The notes under the pieces were generated by a model. The model was not told the origin of the DNA and did not search any database. It saw only the letters and a list, made by a program, of their open reading frames with translations. DNA of 64,000 nucleotides from Leptobacterium flavescens (GTDB taxonomy: Bacteria; Bacteroidota; Bacteroidia; Flavobacteriales; Flavobacteriaceae): the NCBI RefSeq assembly GCF_010671605.1, contig NZ_JAABOO010000001.1, positions 186,001 through 250,000 on the forward strand, given 5' to 3'. Of this stretch, positions 43,363 to 52,569 are shown in pieces; position 1 is the first letter of the stretch; each line of letters starts with the position of its first letter. The position numbers and the translations under genes are program-made.

Positions 43363-43376
43363 GAAGAAAATAAAAA

Positions 43377-43883
43377 ATGCATCCTGAAGTAAAGAAATTA
43401 GTTGAGAGTCTTGAATTACTCCCTCACCCGGAAGGAGGTTTTTACAAGGAAGTTTACAGAAGTAACGATAGTATATCTAGGGTAGCTCTCCCAAATAAAT
43501 TTAATGGAAAACGCAGTTATGCCACCAGTATCTATTTTCTCATTACTTCCGGGAATTTTTCAGCTTTTCACAGGATAAAACAGGATGAGATCTGGCATTT
43601 TTATGGAGGCTCTCCCCTCTATGTTCATTGCATTGATGAAAACGGTAATTATATCAGAAATGAGGTTGGAATGGACATCGAAAACGGGCAGGCTCCTCAG
43701 TTGGTTGTTCCTGCCGGAGTTTGGTTTGGGTCCAGTGTAAAAGACGACAATTCTTATTCATTAGTAGGTTGCACTGTTGCTCCCGGCTTTGATTTTGACG
43801 ATTTCGAACTTGCAGAAAGAGAAGCTTTAAGTACTGAGTTCCCGCAACATTCTAATATAATTTCAGATCTTACCCGGATCTGA
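43377..43883 (+). CDS. Cupin-fold protein, DUF985 family
   Basis: 168-residue single-domain cupin. LLPHPEGGFYKEVYRS at the start, ATSIYFLITSGNFSAFHRIKQDEIWHFYGGSPLYVH (about 50-85) and VGCTVAPGFDFDDFELAERE near the C-terminus are the DUF985 signature. The histidines in FHRI and WHFY are the likely metal ligands. The family is of unknown activity. It has its own promoter and is not obviously linked to its neighbours. Confidence 0.88.
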   Translation: MHPEVKKLVESLELLPHPEGGFYKEVYRSNDSISRVALPNKFNGKRSYATSIYFLITSGNFSAFHRIKQDEIWHFYGGSPLYVHCIDENGNYIRNEVGMDIENGQAPQLVVPAGVWFGSSVKDDNSYSLVGCTVAPGFDFDDFELAEREALSTEFPQHSNIISDLTRI

Positions 43884-44025
43884 ACTGTCTGCCTAACAAC
43901 CAATAATTTAAATCGGATTTCCCGCTTTTTTTACAGGGAGATACTCTCCTCTTTTTATTTCATCATTTGATTAATCCCTTCAATTTTTATACTTTGCAAT
44001 ACTATCACAGAATAATGAACGGAGC

Positions 44026-45807
44026 ATGACAAACATAACTCGCCTTTTTGATTTTCCATATCACCAGTTAAAAGAATTCGACTTAGAAAAGTCATTAGTA
44101 ACCAAATATAAGGGTGAGTGGATAGCTACTTCCACTAAGGAATATATTGAGAAAGCAAACCAGATAAGTCGGGGCCTGCTAAGGCTTGGTGTAGGACCAA
44201 ACGATAAGGTTGCAGTCATTTCCATGACCAACAGAACGGAGTGGAATATTGTAGATATAGGGATACTTCAGATAGGGGCACAGAACGTTCCTGTTTACCC
44301 AACGATCTCTGAGGAAGATTACGAATACGTCCTCAATCATTCTGAATCTGTTTACTGTTTTGTTTCCTGTACGGAGGTCCTGGGAAAAGTAGACGCGGTC
44401 AAAGCAAATATCCCTTCGCTTAAAGGTGTTTATTCCTTTGATGAGATCGGCAGTTGTCAGAACTGGGAGGAAGTACTTAAACTGGGAGAGGATGACAGCA
44501 ATCAGGATGAAGTTGAAAAATTAAAAGATGCGGTAAAGACAGACGATCTGGCTACCATTATTTATACTTCCGGAACAACCGGACGCCCCAAAGGGGTTAT
44601 GCTTACTCACAGAAATATTGTCAGTAATGCTATAAACAGCTCTGTTCGCTTCCCTATTCATGACGGAGAGGCAAAAGCCCTGAGTTTTTTACCGGTATGC
44701 CATATTTACGAGCGTATGCTTATTTATCTGTATCAGTACAGGGGAGTAAGTATTTATTTTGCAGAATCTATAGAAGCGATCAGTGATAACCTTAAAGAAG
44801 TTAAACCCGATGTAATGACAGCGGTTCCGCGATTGCTCGAAAAAGTATATGACAAGATCTACGCCAAGGGTGCAGAACTTACCGGAATTAAAAAGAAGCT
44901 CTTTTTCTGGGCTCTTGATCTCGGGCTAAAGTATGAACCTTACGGTAAGAACGGATGGTGGTATGAATTTAAATTGAAGATCGCCCGAAAGCTGATCTTT
45001 GTAAAATGGCAGGAAGCTCTTGGGGGGAATATAAAAGTAGTAGCCTCGGGAAGTGCTGCACTTCAACCAAGATTGGCAAGGGTTTTTAACGCAGCCGGTA
45101 TTCCTATCATGGAAGGTTACGGACTTACCGAAACCTCTCCGGTGATCTCGGTTAACGATGTTAGGAATAATGGAATGAAGATAGGTACCGTAGGGAAACT
45201 GATCCCCGAATGCGAAGTAAAGATCGCCGAAGACGGAGAGATCCTCGCAAAGGGCCCTAACGTTATGGTAGGTTATTACAAGGACCCGGAAAAGACCGCT
45301 GAAGTTTTGCAGGACGGATATTTTCACACGGGAGATATCGGAGAACTTGATAACGAAGGCTTTCTGAAAATTACCGACAGGAAAAAAGAAATGTTCAAGA
45401 CATCCGGAGGAAAATATGTGGCTCCGCAGCTTATAGAAAATGAGATGAAGCAATCCCGTTTTATCGAACAGATCATGGTTATAGGCGATGGAGAAAAAAT
45501 GCCTGCGGCACTTGTACAACCTAACTTTGAGTTTGTAGAAGACTGGGCGGAACGTCACGATCTTAATCTCGGGAATAATGCTGAAGAAATTGTTTCCAAT
45601 CCTAAATTAGTGGAACGTATACAGGAAGAGATAGATACCTATAACGAGCGCTTCGGAAAATGGGAAAAAATCAAACGTTTTGAACTTACTCCGGATGTAT
45701 GGAGTATAGACGGAGGGCACCTCACTCCTACTATGAAACTTAAAAGAAGAGTGATCAAACAGAAATATATAGATCTCTATAATAAGATCTATGAGCACAA
45801 CATATAA
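44026..45807 (+). CDS. Long-chain fatty-acid--CoA ligase (AMP-forming)
   Basis: 593-residue acyl-CoA synthetase that activates fatty acids before beta-oxidation or lipid synthesis. The AMP-binding motif IIYTSGTTGRPKGVMLTHRN is near residue 180, YGLTETSPV near 365, the adenylation aspartate motif GYFHTGDIGELD near 430, and KITDRKKEMFKTSGGKYVAP near 448. The type is the FadD15/FACL-like long form. It ends at a terminator and lies directly upstream of the MarR-fadNAE operon on the same strand, fitting a fatty-acid use cluster. Confidence 0.92.
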   Translation: MTNITRLFDFPYHQLKEFDLEKSLVTKYKGEWIATSTKEYIEKANQISRGLLRLGVGPNDKVAVISMTNRTEWNIVDIGILQIGAQNVPVYPTISEEDYEYVLNHSESVYCFVSCTEVLGKVDAVKANIPSLKGVYSFDEIGSCQNWEEVLKLGEDDSNQDEVEKLKDAVKTDDLATIIYTSGTTGRPKGVMLTHRNIVSNAINSSVRFPIHDGEAKALSFLPVCHIYERMLIYLYQYRGVSIYFAESIEAISDNLKEVKPDVMTAVPRLLEKVYDKIYAKGAELTGIKKKLFFWALDLGLKYEPYGKNGWWYEFKLKIARKLIFVKWQEALGGNIKVVASGSAALQPRLARVFNAAGIPIMEGYGLTETSPVISVNDVRNNGMKIGTVGKLIPECEVKIAEDGEILAKGPNVMVGYYKDPEKTAEVLQDGYFHTGDIGELDNEGFLKITDRKKEMFKTSGGKYVAPQLIENEMKQSRFIEQIMVIGDGEKMPAALVQPNFEFVEDWAERHDLNLGNNAEEIVSNPKLVERIQEEIDTYNERFGKWEKIKRFELTPDVWSIDGGHLTPTMKLKRRVIKQKYIDLYNKIYEHNI

Positions 45808-45831
45808 ATAAGATACTTCTTAAATTAATGA

Positions 45832-45860
45832 AAACTCCCTAATCTCCAGGGAGTTTTTTT
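45832..45860 (+). terminator. Rho-independent terminator
   Basis: AAACTCCCT (45832-45840) pairs with AGGGAGTTT (45848-45856), followed by T to 45860. It separates the ligase from the regulator operon. Confidence 0.9.
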
Positions 45861-45913
45861 ATGGATATAAGCGAGATTCACGCCGGGTATTATCTTTTCC
45901 TTAAATTTTTATT

Positions 45914-45939
45914 AATTTATTATGCATGCATAATAAATT
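45914..45939. promoter_or_regulatory. 26-bp perfect palindrome, probable MarR operator
   Basis: A perfect inverted repeat centred between 45926 and 45927 with core TTATTATGCATGCATAATAA. It is 32 nt before the MarR start codon and ends 4 nt before the -7 box, so a bound dimer would block the -33 region and polymerase. This fits autoregulation and control of the downstream fad genes. Confidence 0.85.
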
Positions 45940-45943
45940 TTCA

Positions 45944-45951
45944 TATATTTG
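45944..45951 (+). promoter_or_regulatory. -7 box for the MarR-fadNAE operon
   Basis: TATATTTG fits TAnnTTTG, 19 nt before the ATG at 45971 and immediately downstream of the palindromic operator. Confidence 0.75.
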
Positions 45952-45970
45952 AAAGCAATTAATTTAAAGA

Positions 45971-46435
45971 ATGAAAGAAAAAACCATCGATTATGCTTTA
46001 AGAGCCACCTGGCAAGCTGTTGCCAGGATGTATAATGAAGAAGCCGGAAAGTTCGAAACTACGATGGCTACAGGTTTTACACTATTAAGTATTGATCCCG
46101 AAAAAGGAACCCCTTCAACGGCCCTTGGTCCCAAGATGGGAATGGAAGCTACCAGTCTTTCCAGAATACTGAAGACTATGGAAGAAAAGGGATTAATTGA
46201 GCGTAAACCAAATCCTGACGACGGCAGGAGTGTACTTATACATCTTACGGAATTTGGCAGGGAAAAACGCGAAGTATCGAAAGGAGTTGTTCTCCAGTTT
46301 AACGATGCCGTAAAGCAGCATATTTCTGCAGAAAAGCTCAAGCATTTCTTTGAAGTAACCGAAATTATAAATGAGCTTATCATTGAAAAGAAAATTTACA
46401 ATCAGGAAATCACTACTAATACTAATATCAGCTAA
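45971..46435 (+). CDS. MarR-family transcriptional regulator
   Basis: 154-residue winged-helix repressor. The DNA-binding region is KMGMEATSLSRILKTMEEKGLIERKPNPDDGRSVLIHLTEFG (about residues 56-97), with the wing at DDGRS. It starts the operon five nucleotides before fadN and follows its own probable operator. By analogy with other fatty-acid-degradation repressors it may respond to acyl-CoA. That ligand is an inference from context. Confidence 0.9.
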   Translation: MKEKTIDYALRATWQAVARMYNEEAGKFETTMATGFTLLSIDPEKGTPSTALGPKMGMEATSLSRILKTMEEKGLIERKPNPDDGRSVLIHLTEFGREKREVSKGVVLQFNDAVKQHISAEKLKHFFEVTEIINELIIEKKIYNQEITTNTNIS

Positions 46436-46440
46436 ATAAA

Positions 46441-48846
46441 ATGATCAGAAGAATTAATAAAGTTGCTGTCATTGGTTCCGGAATTATGGGTAGTGGTATT
46501 GCATGTCATTTTGCAAATATTGGCGTTGAAGTACTACTGCTTGATATAGTCCCCAGAGAATTAAACGACAAGGAAAAAGCCAAAGGGCTTACTTTAGAAG
46601 ATAAAGTCGTAAGAAACAGAATGGTGAACGACCATTTAACAGCTTCATTAAAATCGAAACCCTCTCCTATTTATCACAAGGATTTTGCAAAGAGGATCAC
46701 AACGGGAAACCTGGAAGATGATCTTCACAAGGTTAAAGAGGTAAATTGGATCATTGAGGTAGTTGTGGAGCGTCTCGACATAAAGCAAAAAGTATTTGAA
46801 CAGATCGAAAAGCACCGTAGTCCGGGAACACTGATCACATCAAATACTTCGGGTATTCCGATAAAATTCATGAATGAAGGCAGAAGCGAGGATTTCAGAA
46901 AACATTTTGCGGTTACTCACTTTTTCAACCCTCCGCGATATCTCAAGTTATTTGAGGTGATCCCCGGGCCGGATTGTCTTCCGGAGATCACAGATTTCCT
47001 AATGGGATACGGTGAAAAATTCCTGGGTAAAACTTCTGTTCTTGCAAAAGATACTCCTGCCTTTATCGGTAACAGGATCGGGATATTCGGTATCCAAAGC
47101 CTGTTTCACCAGGTAAAGGAATTAGGGCTTACTATTGAAGAAGTGGACAAGCTTACGGGACCGGTTATCGGAAGACCGAAATCGGCTACTTTCCGTACCG
47201 TTGATGTAGTTGGATTGGATACCCTGGTACATGTTGCCAACGGAATTCATGAAAATTGCCCGGATGATGAAGCTCATGAATTATTCAGGCTTCCCGATTT
47301 TATTGAAAAGATGGTGCAGAACAAATGGCTGGGAAGTAAAACCGGACAAGGATTCTATAAAAAAACAGTGAACGGAGACGGGAAGAAAGAGATCCTTTCA
47401 CTGGATCTGGATACTATGGAATACAGAGCTAAGAAGAGTGCAAAATTTGCTACTCTCGAGTTAACAAAGACCATAGACCGCCCGATAGATCGTTTTAAGG
47501 TACTGGTAGGCGGAAAAGATAAGGCCGGAGAATTCTACAGAAAGAATTTTGCCGCCATGTTCGCCTATGTTCAAAACAGGATCCCTGAGATCTCTGATGA
47601 ACTCTATCGTATAGATGATGCCATGAAAGCCGGCTTCGGATGGGAAAACGGTCCGTTTGAGATCTGGGATTCCATCGGAGTGGAGAAAGGGATAGAATTG
47701 ATGAAAGCCGAAGGCCTGGAAGTTGCGGATTGGGTGAATGAAATGCTTGCCGGAGGAAATAACAGTTTCTATACCGTTAAGGACGGAGCTACCTATTATT
47801 ATGATATTCCGGCCAAGGTTCAGACTAAAAAACCTGGGCAGGATGCCTTTATTATTCTTGATAATATCAGAAAGACCAATGAGGTCTTTAAGAACAGCGG
47901 AGTTGTCATCGAAGATCTTGGAGATGGTATCCTTAACGTAGAATTCCGTTCTAAAATGAATACCATTGGCGGGGACGTTCTCGCCGGTCTGAATAAAGGG
48001 ATCGATCTGGCTGAAAAAGATTTCCAGGGATTGGTGATCGGAAACCAGGGTGCTAATTTCTCTGTAGGAGCCAATATCGGAATGATATTTATGATGGCAG
48101 TAGAGCAGGAATATGACGAATTGAATATGGCCATCAAATATTTCCAGGATACCATGATGCGTATGCGATACTCCTCAATCCCGACCATCTCTGCGCCTCA
48201 TGGAATGTCCCTGGGAGGTGCCTGTGAGCTATCTATGCATGCCGATAAGGTTGTTGCAGCGGCAGAATCATATATAGGATTGGTGGAATTCGGAGTTGGA
48301 GTTATCCCCGGAGGGGGTGGATCCAAAGAGATGGCACTCAGAGCATCGGATACTTTCAGAAAGAATGATGTTGAGTTGAATGTTTTACAGGAATACTTCC
48401 TGACCATCGGAATGGCAAAAGTATCTACTTCTGCTTATGAAGCTTTCGATCTCGGTATTCTTCAGAAAGGAAAAGATATTGTAGTTGTCAATAAGGACCG
48501 TCAGATAGCGCAGGCAAAAAAGCATGCGGTACTTATGGCAGAAGCAGGATATACCAAACCTGTAAAAAGAAAAGATGTAAAAGTACTCGGGAAGCAGGCA
48601 TTGGGAATGTTCCTTGTGGGAACAGACTCGATGGAAGCCGGGCATTTTATTTCAGAGCACGATAAGAAGATCGCCAATAAACTGGCCTATGTCATGGCCG
48701 GAGGAGATCTTTCAGAACCGAATTATGTGAGCGAACAATATCTGCTCGATATAGAACGCGAAGCCTTTCTTTCACTTTGTACGGAAAGAAAAACACTGGA
48801 GCGTATTCAGCATATGTTAAAAACGGGGAAACCATTACGTAATTAA
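46441..48846 (+). CDS. fadN: 3-hydroxyacyl-CoA dehydrogenase / enoyl-CoA hydratase, FadN type
   Basis: 801-residue bifunctional beta-oxidation enzyme. The NAD-binding dehydrogenase domain is N-terminal (VIGSGIMGSGIACHFANIG near residue 10; TSNTSGIPI and HFFNPPRYLKLFEVIPG follow). The crotonase domain is C-terminal (GANFSVGANIGMI near 540, PHGMSLGGACELSMHAD near 583, EFGVGVIPGGGGSKEMALRA near 620). This order is opposite to enterobacterial FadB/FadJ and matches Bacillus FadN. It is followed by fadA and fadE as in the fadNAE operon, with one inserted gene between fadN and fadA. Confidence 0.93.
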   Translation: MIRRINKVAVIGSGIMGSGIACHFANIGVEVLLLDIVPRELNDKEKAKGLTLEDKVVRNRMVNDHLTASLKSKPSPIYHKDFAKRITTGNLEDDLHKVKEVNWIIEVVVERLDIKQKVFEQIEKHRSPGTLITSNTSGIPIKFMNEGRSEDFRKHFAVTHFFNPPRYLKLFEVIPGPDCLPEITDFLMGYGEKFLGKTSVLAKDTPAFIGNRIGIFGIQSLFHQVKELGLTIEEVDKLTGPVIGRPKSATFRTVDVVGLDTLVHVANGIHENCPDDEAHELFRLPDFIEKMVQNKWLGSKTGQGFYKKTVNGDGKKEILSLDLDTMEYRAKKSAKFATLELTKTIDRPIDRFKVLVGGKDKAGEFYRKNFAAMFAYVQNRIPEISDELYRIDDAMKAGFGWENGPFEIWDSIGVEKGIELMKAEGLEVADWVNEMLAGGNNSFYTVKDGATYYYDIPAKVQTKKPGQDAFIILDNIRKTNEVFKNSGVVIEDLGDGILNVEFRSKMNTIGGDVLAGLNKGIDLAEKDFQGLVIGNQGANFSVGANIGMIFMMAVEQEYDELNMAIKYFQDTMMRMRYSSIPTISAPHGMSLGGACELSMHADKVVAAAESYIGLVEFGVGVIPGGGGSKEMALRASDTFRKNDVELNVLQEYFLTIGMAKVSTSAYEAFDLGILQKGKDIVVVNKDRQIAQAKKHAVLMAEAGYTKPVKRKDVKVLGKQALGMFLVGTDSMEAGHFISEHDKKIANKLAYVMAGGDLSEPNYVSEQYLLDIEREAFLSLCTERKTLERIQHMLKTGKPLRN

Positions 48847-48888
48847 TGGTAGGATTTAAGTATTGAGATTTGAGATATTAGATTTAGG
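48847..48888. repeat. Heptad-word array filling the fadN-four-helix-bundle spacer
   Basis: Immediately after the fadN stop codon are six 7-mers in phase: TGGTAGG, ATTTAAG, TATTGAG, ATTTGAG, ATATTAG, ATTTAGG. Two bases later the next gene begins. Confidence 0.75.
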
Positions 48889-48890
48889 AA

Positions 48891-49265
48891 ATGCATAAAG
48901 TAGAAGATTTAAAAATTTGGCAAAAAGCAATTGAACTGGTTAAATTGGTTTATTTGCTAATTGCTGAATTACCTTCCGATGAAAAATACGGTCTGATATC
49001 ACAGATTAAAAGAAGCGCTATTTCTATACCATCTAATATTGCCGAAGGTGCAGGGAGGAATTCTAACAAGGAGTTTATTCACTTTTTAAGTATTGCCAAT
49101 GGTTCAACTTATGAGCTTCAGACTCAACTAATTTTAGTTTTAGAATTAAATCTCTCAACCAAGCAAAAAGTATCTACGCTTATAGATGCGTGTATAGAAA
49201 TACAAAAAATGAATTATTCGTTTCAAAAAACATTAAAAGAAAATGATCTCAATACTCAATACTGA
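48891..49265 (+). CDS. Four-helix-bundle protein (S23 / 23S rRNA intervening-sequence family)
   Basis: 124-residue protein. MHKVEDLKIWQKAIELVKLVY, LPSDEKYGLISQIKRSAISIPSNIAEGAGRNSNKEFIHFLSIANGSTYELQTQL and a final helix are the S23 family signature. Its structural relatives include the Avd accessory protein of diversity-generating retroelements, which binds nucleic acid. Here it interrupts the fadN-fadA gene pair and is flanked by heptad-word arrays on both sides. The right-hand array forms its last codons (DLNTQY). It is not known to function in fatty-acid metabolism and looks inserted. Confidence 0.88.
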   Translation: MHKVEDLKIWQKAIELVKLVYLLIAELPSDEKYGLISQIKRSAISIPSNIAEGAGRNSNKEFIHFLSIANGSTYELQTQLILVLELNLSTKQKVSTLIDACIEIQKMNYSFQKTLKENDLNTQY

Positions 49266-49281
49266 GATCTAAAATCTAAAG
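49247..49281. repeat. Heptad-word array overlapping the 3' end of the four-helix-bundle gene
   Basis: TCTCAAT, ACTCAAT, ACTGAGA, TCTAAAA, TCTAAAG run in phase across the stop codon (49263-49265) and up to the fadA leader. The first words are complements of the TATTGAG words on the left flank. Confidence 0.75.
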
Positions 49282-49286
49282 TAAAA

Positions 49287-50471
49287 ATGAAAACAGCATA
49301 TATAGTTAAAGGATATAGAACAGCAGTGGGAAAGGCTCCCAAAGGTCTGTTCAGATTTAAAAGGCCGGATGAGCTGGCCGCAGAGACTATTGAGCACATG
49401 CTCAAGGATCTTCCGCAATTAGACAAAACACGTATCGATGACGTGATCGTTGGGAATGCAATGCCGGAAGCAGAACAGGGGTTAAACATGGCACGTCTTA
49501 TTTCTCTTATGGGTCTTAAAATTGAAGATGTGCCAGGGGTAACCGTAAACCGTTATTGCGCATCCGGATTGGAAACTATCGGGATTGCAACTGCAAAGAT
49601 CCAGGCGGGAATGGCCGATTGTATTATTGCAGGTGGTGCGGAAAGTATGAGTTATATCCCAATGGGAGGATATAAACCTACGCCGGATTACGGTGTTGCC
49701 AAGGAAGGAAATGAAGATTATTACTGGGGAATGGGCTTAACAGCTGAAGCTGTAGCCAATCAGTTTAAGGTTTCCAGAGAAGACCAGGACGAGTTTGCTT
49801 ATAATTCTCATATGAAAGCCATTAAGGCTATCAAAGAAGGGAAATTTAATGATCAGATCGTACCCATAGATGTGGAACAGGTATATGTTGATGAGAATGG
49901 GAAAAAGGCGAGCAAAAAATATACGGTAGATACGGATGAAGGACCAAGACCGGATACCAATACGGCTGTACTGAATAAGCTTCGCCCTGTATTTGCGGCC
50001 GGAGGAAGCGTAACCGCAGGAAATTCATCACAGATGAGTGATGGGGCTGCTTTTGTACTGGTTATGAGTGAGGAAATGGTAAAAGAATTAAACCTGGAAC
50101 CTATTGCCCGTCTGGTAAACTATGCTGCTGCAGGAGTAGAACCCAGAATTATGGGGATAGGACCTGTAAAAGCTATTCCGAAAGCCTTAAAACAGGCCGG
50201 AATGAAGCTCGAAGATATAGAACTTATAGAACTGAATGAAGCATTCGCTTCCCAATCGCTGGCAGTGATCAGGGAACTGGGGCTCAATCAGGAGATCGTA
50301 AATGTAAACGGTGGGGCTATTGCTTTGGGGCATCCCCTCGGATGTACGGGAGCTAAACTCTCTGTGCAATTGTTCGATGAAATGCGAAAGCGGAAAAATA
50401 AATACGGAATGGTAACCATGTGTGTGGGTACCGGACAGGGAGCCGCCGGGATATTTGAATTTTTAAATTAA
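49287..50471 (+). CDS. fadA: Acetyl-CoA C-acyltransferase (3-ketoacyl-CoA thiolase)
   Basis: 394-residue degradative thiolase that cleaves 3-ketoacyl-CoA with CoA. The nucleophilic cysteine is C91 in [23 protein letters not shown] near residue 312, [17 protein letters not shown] near 341 (catalytic histidine) and [11 protein letters not shown] near 378 (second catalytic cysteine) are intact. It partners FadN in the beta-oxidation spiral and should be co-transcribed with it despite the inserted gene. Confidence 0.94.
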   Translation: MKTAYIVKGYRTAVGKAPKGLFRFKRPDELAAETIEHMLKDLPQLDKTRIDDVIVGNAMPEAEQGLNMARLISLMGLKIEDVPGVTVNRYCASGLETIGIATAKIQAGMADCIIAGGAESMSYIPMGGYKPTPDYGVAKEGNEDYYWGMGLTAEAVANQFKVSREDQDEFAYNSHMKAIKAIKEGKFNDQIVPIDVEQVYVDENGKKASKKYTVDTDEGPRPDTNTAVLNKLRPVFAAGGSVTAGNSSQMSDGAAFVLVMSEEMVKELNLEPIARLVNYAAAGVEPRIMGIGPVKAIPKALKQAGMKLEDIELIELNEAFASQSLAVIRELGLNQEIVNVNGGAIALGHPLGCTGAKLSVQLFDEMRKRKNKYGMVTMCVGTGQGAAGIFEFLN

Positions 50472-50554
50472 ACAGATATGAGAAATGAGGCCTCAGATGT
50501 GAGACATTTATCTGAAATCTCAATACTCCATACTCAATACTAAAATCTACAGAA
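50472..50554. repeat. Heptad-word array occupying the whole fadA-fadE spacer
   Basis: The spacer from the fadA stop to the fadE ATG is 83 nt, eleven 7-mers plus six bases, all in one register. Words include TGAGAAA, TGAGGCC, TCAGATG, TGAGACA, then CAATACT, CCATACT, CAATACT. The centre has a TGAGGCCTCA palindrome, and AGATA/TATCT flank it (50474-50478, 50509-50513). Confidence 0.75.
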
Positions 50555-52363
50555 ATGGAAACAACAGATAAAGAAATATTGCGTGGAGGGCAATTCCTGG
50601 TAAAGGAAACCCAATGTGAGGATGTATTTACTCCGGAAGATTTTTCGGAGGAGCAGCAAATGATGAAAGAATCGGTAAAAGAATTTATCGACCGGGAGGT
50701 ATGGCCTCATAAACCTCGTTTCGAAAAGAAAGATTACGCCTTTACGGAAGAGATCATGACCAAAGCTGCCGAACTTGGCTTCCTGGGAATATCGGTTCCT
50801 GAAGCTTATGGCGGACTGGGAATGGGGTTTGTATCGACTATGCTTACCTGTGATTATATCTCCGGAGCCACAGGGTCTCTGGCAACAGCCTTTGGAGCAC
50901 ATACCGGAATTGGTACTATGCCCATCACCCTCTACGGAACCGAAGAACAAAAGCAAAAATACGTACCTAAACTGGCTTCGGGTGAATGGTTCGGATCTTA
51001 TTGTCTGACAGAGCCCGGTGCAGGTTCTGATGCCAATTCGGGTAAGACAAAAGCTGTATTGAGTGAAGACGGGAAACACTATCTGATCTCCGGTCAGAAA
51101 ATGTGGATCTCCAATGCCGGTTTCTGCCGTTTAATGATCGTTTTTGCACGTATTGAAGACGATAAGAACATCACAGGATTTATTGTAGAATACGATCCTG
51201 AAAATCCAAATGGGATCACTCTCGGGGATGAAGAACACAAATTAGGGATCCACTCCTCCTCTACCCGTCAGGTTTTCTTTAGCGAGACCAAAGTCCCGGT
51301 AGAAAATATGCTTTCCGAAAGAGGTAACGGATTTAAAATAGCGATGAATGCTTTGAATGTCGGGCGTATCAAACTGGCTGCGGCTTGTCTGGACGCACAG
51401 CGACGTGTTATTACCGAAGCTGTAAAATATGCCAACGAAAGAAAGCAGTTTAAAACACCTATCGCACAATTCGGGGCGATTAAGGGAAAAATAGCTCAAA
51501 TGGCTACTGCCGCTTATGTGGGAGAATCTGCCTGCTACAGAGCTGCAAAAAATATTGAAGATCGCATATCTATTCGTGAAGCACAGGGGAATTCACATCA
51601 GGAAGCGGAGCTTAAAGGTGTGGAGGAATACGCTATTGAATGTTCAATCCTGAAAGTGAAGATCTCTGAAGATATACAGGATTGTACAGATGAAGGTATT
51701 CAGATCTTCGGGGGGATGGGCTTTTCGGCAGATACCCCTATGGAAGCTGCCTGGAGAGACGCCCGTATATCCCGTATATATGAAGGGACTAACGAGATTA
51801 ACAGAATGCTTGCTGTTGGAATGCTGATCAAAAAGGCAATGAAGGGACATGTAGATCTTTTAGGACCTGCAATGAAAGTAGCCGATGAGTTAATGGGGAT
51901 CCCTTCTTTTGATACTCCCGATTATTCGGAATTATTCTCAGAGGAAAAGGAAATGATCGCCAAGCTGAAAAAGGCCTTCCTGATGGTAGCCGGTTCTGCA
52001 GTACAGAAATTCGGACCTCAGCTGGAAGAGCATCAGCAATTATTAATGGCGGCTGCCGATATCCTTATTGAGATCTATATGGCCGAATCTGCAATTCTGC
52101 GCACTGAAAAGAATGCAAAACGCTTCGGAGAAGAATCTCAGGAGATCCAGATAGCCATGGCTAAATTAAACTTGTTTAACGCTGTAGAAAAGATCAACAC
52201 CAAAGGAAAAGAAGGAATCGCTTCCTTTGCCGAAGGTGATGAGCAGCGAATGATGCTTATGGGATTAAAACGATTTACCAAATACGCCAATCTTCCTAAT
52301 GTGGTTGGCCTGCGAAATAAAATAGCTGAAAAAGTAACTGCAGAAAATAGTTATTGCTTTTAA
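50555..52363 (+). CDS. fadE: Acyl-CoA dehydrogenase, long FadE type
   Basis: 602-residue FAD enzyme for the first oxidation of acyl-CoA. Domains in order: helical N-terminal (EEQQMMKESVKEFIDREVWP), a beta domain with YCLTEPGAGSDANSGKTKA near residue 148 and GQKMWISNAGFC near 180, and a C-terminal domain with ERKQFKTPIAQFGAIKGKIAQMA near 290. IYEGTNEINRMLAVGML near residue 407 carries the probable catalytic glutamate. A C-terminal extension of about 180 residues resembles very-long-chain dehydrogenases and Bacillus FadE. Confidence 0.93.
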   Translation: METTDKEILRGGQFLVKETQCEDVFTPEDFSEEQQMMKESVKEFIDREVWPHKPRFEKKDYAFTEEIMTKAAELGFLGISVPEAYGGLGMGFVSTMLTCDYISGATGSLATAFGAHTGIGTMPITLYGTEEQKQKYVPKLASGEWFGSYCLTEPGAGSDANSGKTKAVLSEDGKHYLISGQKMWISNAGFCRLMIVFARIEDDKNITGFIVEYDPENPNGITLGDEEHKLGIHSSSTRQVFFSETKVPVENMLSERGNGFKIAMNALNVGRIKLAAACLDAQRRVITEAVKYANERKQFKTPIAQFGAIKGKIAQMATAAYVGESACYRAAKNIEDRISIREAQGNSHQEAELKGVEEYAIECSILKVKISEDIQDCTDEGIQIFGGMGFSADTPMEAAWRDARISRIYEGTNEINRMLAVGMLIKKAMKGHVDLLGPAMKVADELMGIPSFDTPDYSELFSEEKEMIAKLKKAFLMVAGSAVQKFGPQLEEHQQLLMAAADILIEIYMAESAILRTEKNAKRFGEESQEIQIAMAKLNLFNAVEKINTKGKEGIASFAEGDEQRMMLMGLKRFTKYANLPNVVGLRNKIAEKVTAENSYCF

Positions 52364-52418
52364 TAAAGCTTAAGATAGAAGTTTAGTGTAACACCTTTAC
52401 TTAATTTAGTTGATTGAG

Positions 52419-52449
52419 ACCCTGGTATTTATTATCAGGGTTTTCTTTT
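52419..52449 (+). terminator. Rho-independent terminator of the fad operon
   Basis: ACCCTG (52419-52424) pairs with CAGGGT (52436-52441), with additional weak inner pairs, followed by TTTTCTTTT. Confidence 0.75.
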
Positions 52450-52454
52450 GAGTT

Positions 52455-52530
52455 GGTATTGAGTATTGAGTACTGAAAAAAATGTCACTTCGAGCATCTC
52501 GACTACGCTCGATACAGGCTCGTCGAGAAG
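52455..52530. repeat. Heptads plus 41-nt palindromic repeat, copy B
   Basis: 52458-52478 holds TATTGAG, TATTGAG, TACTGAA. 52481-52521 is the exact inverse of 35783-35823 and contains CTCGACTACGCTCGAT and CGAGCATCTCG palindromic words. A further CGTCGAGAAG follows. Confidence 0.85.
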
Positions 52531-52569
52531 TTGTAATTTGAAAATTGGCTAATAACTAATCTACGATTG

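Noticed and set aside
44926-45558. 210-codon minus-strand frame inside the acyl-CoA ligase
   Set aside because: Shadow of a conserved gene with no promoter or family match.
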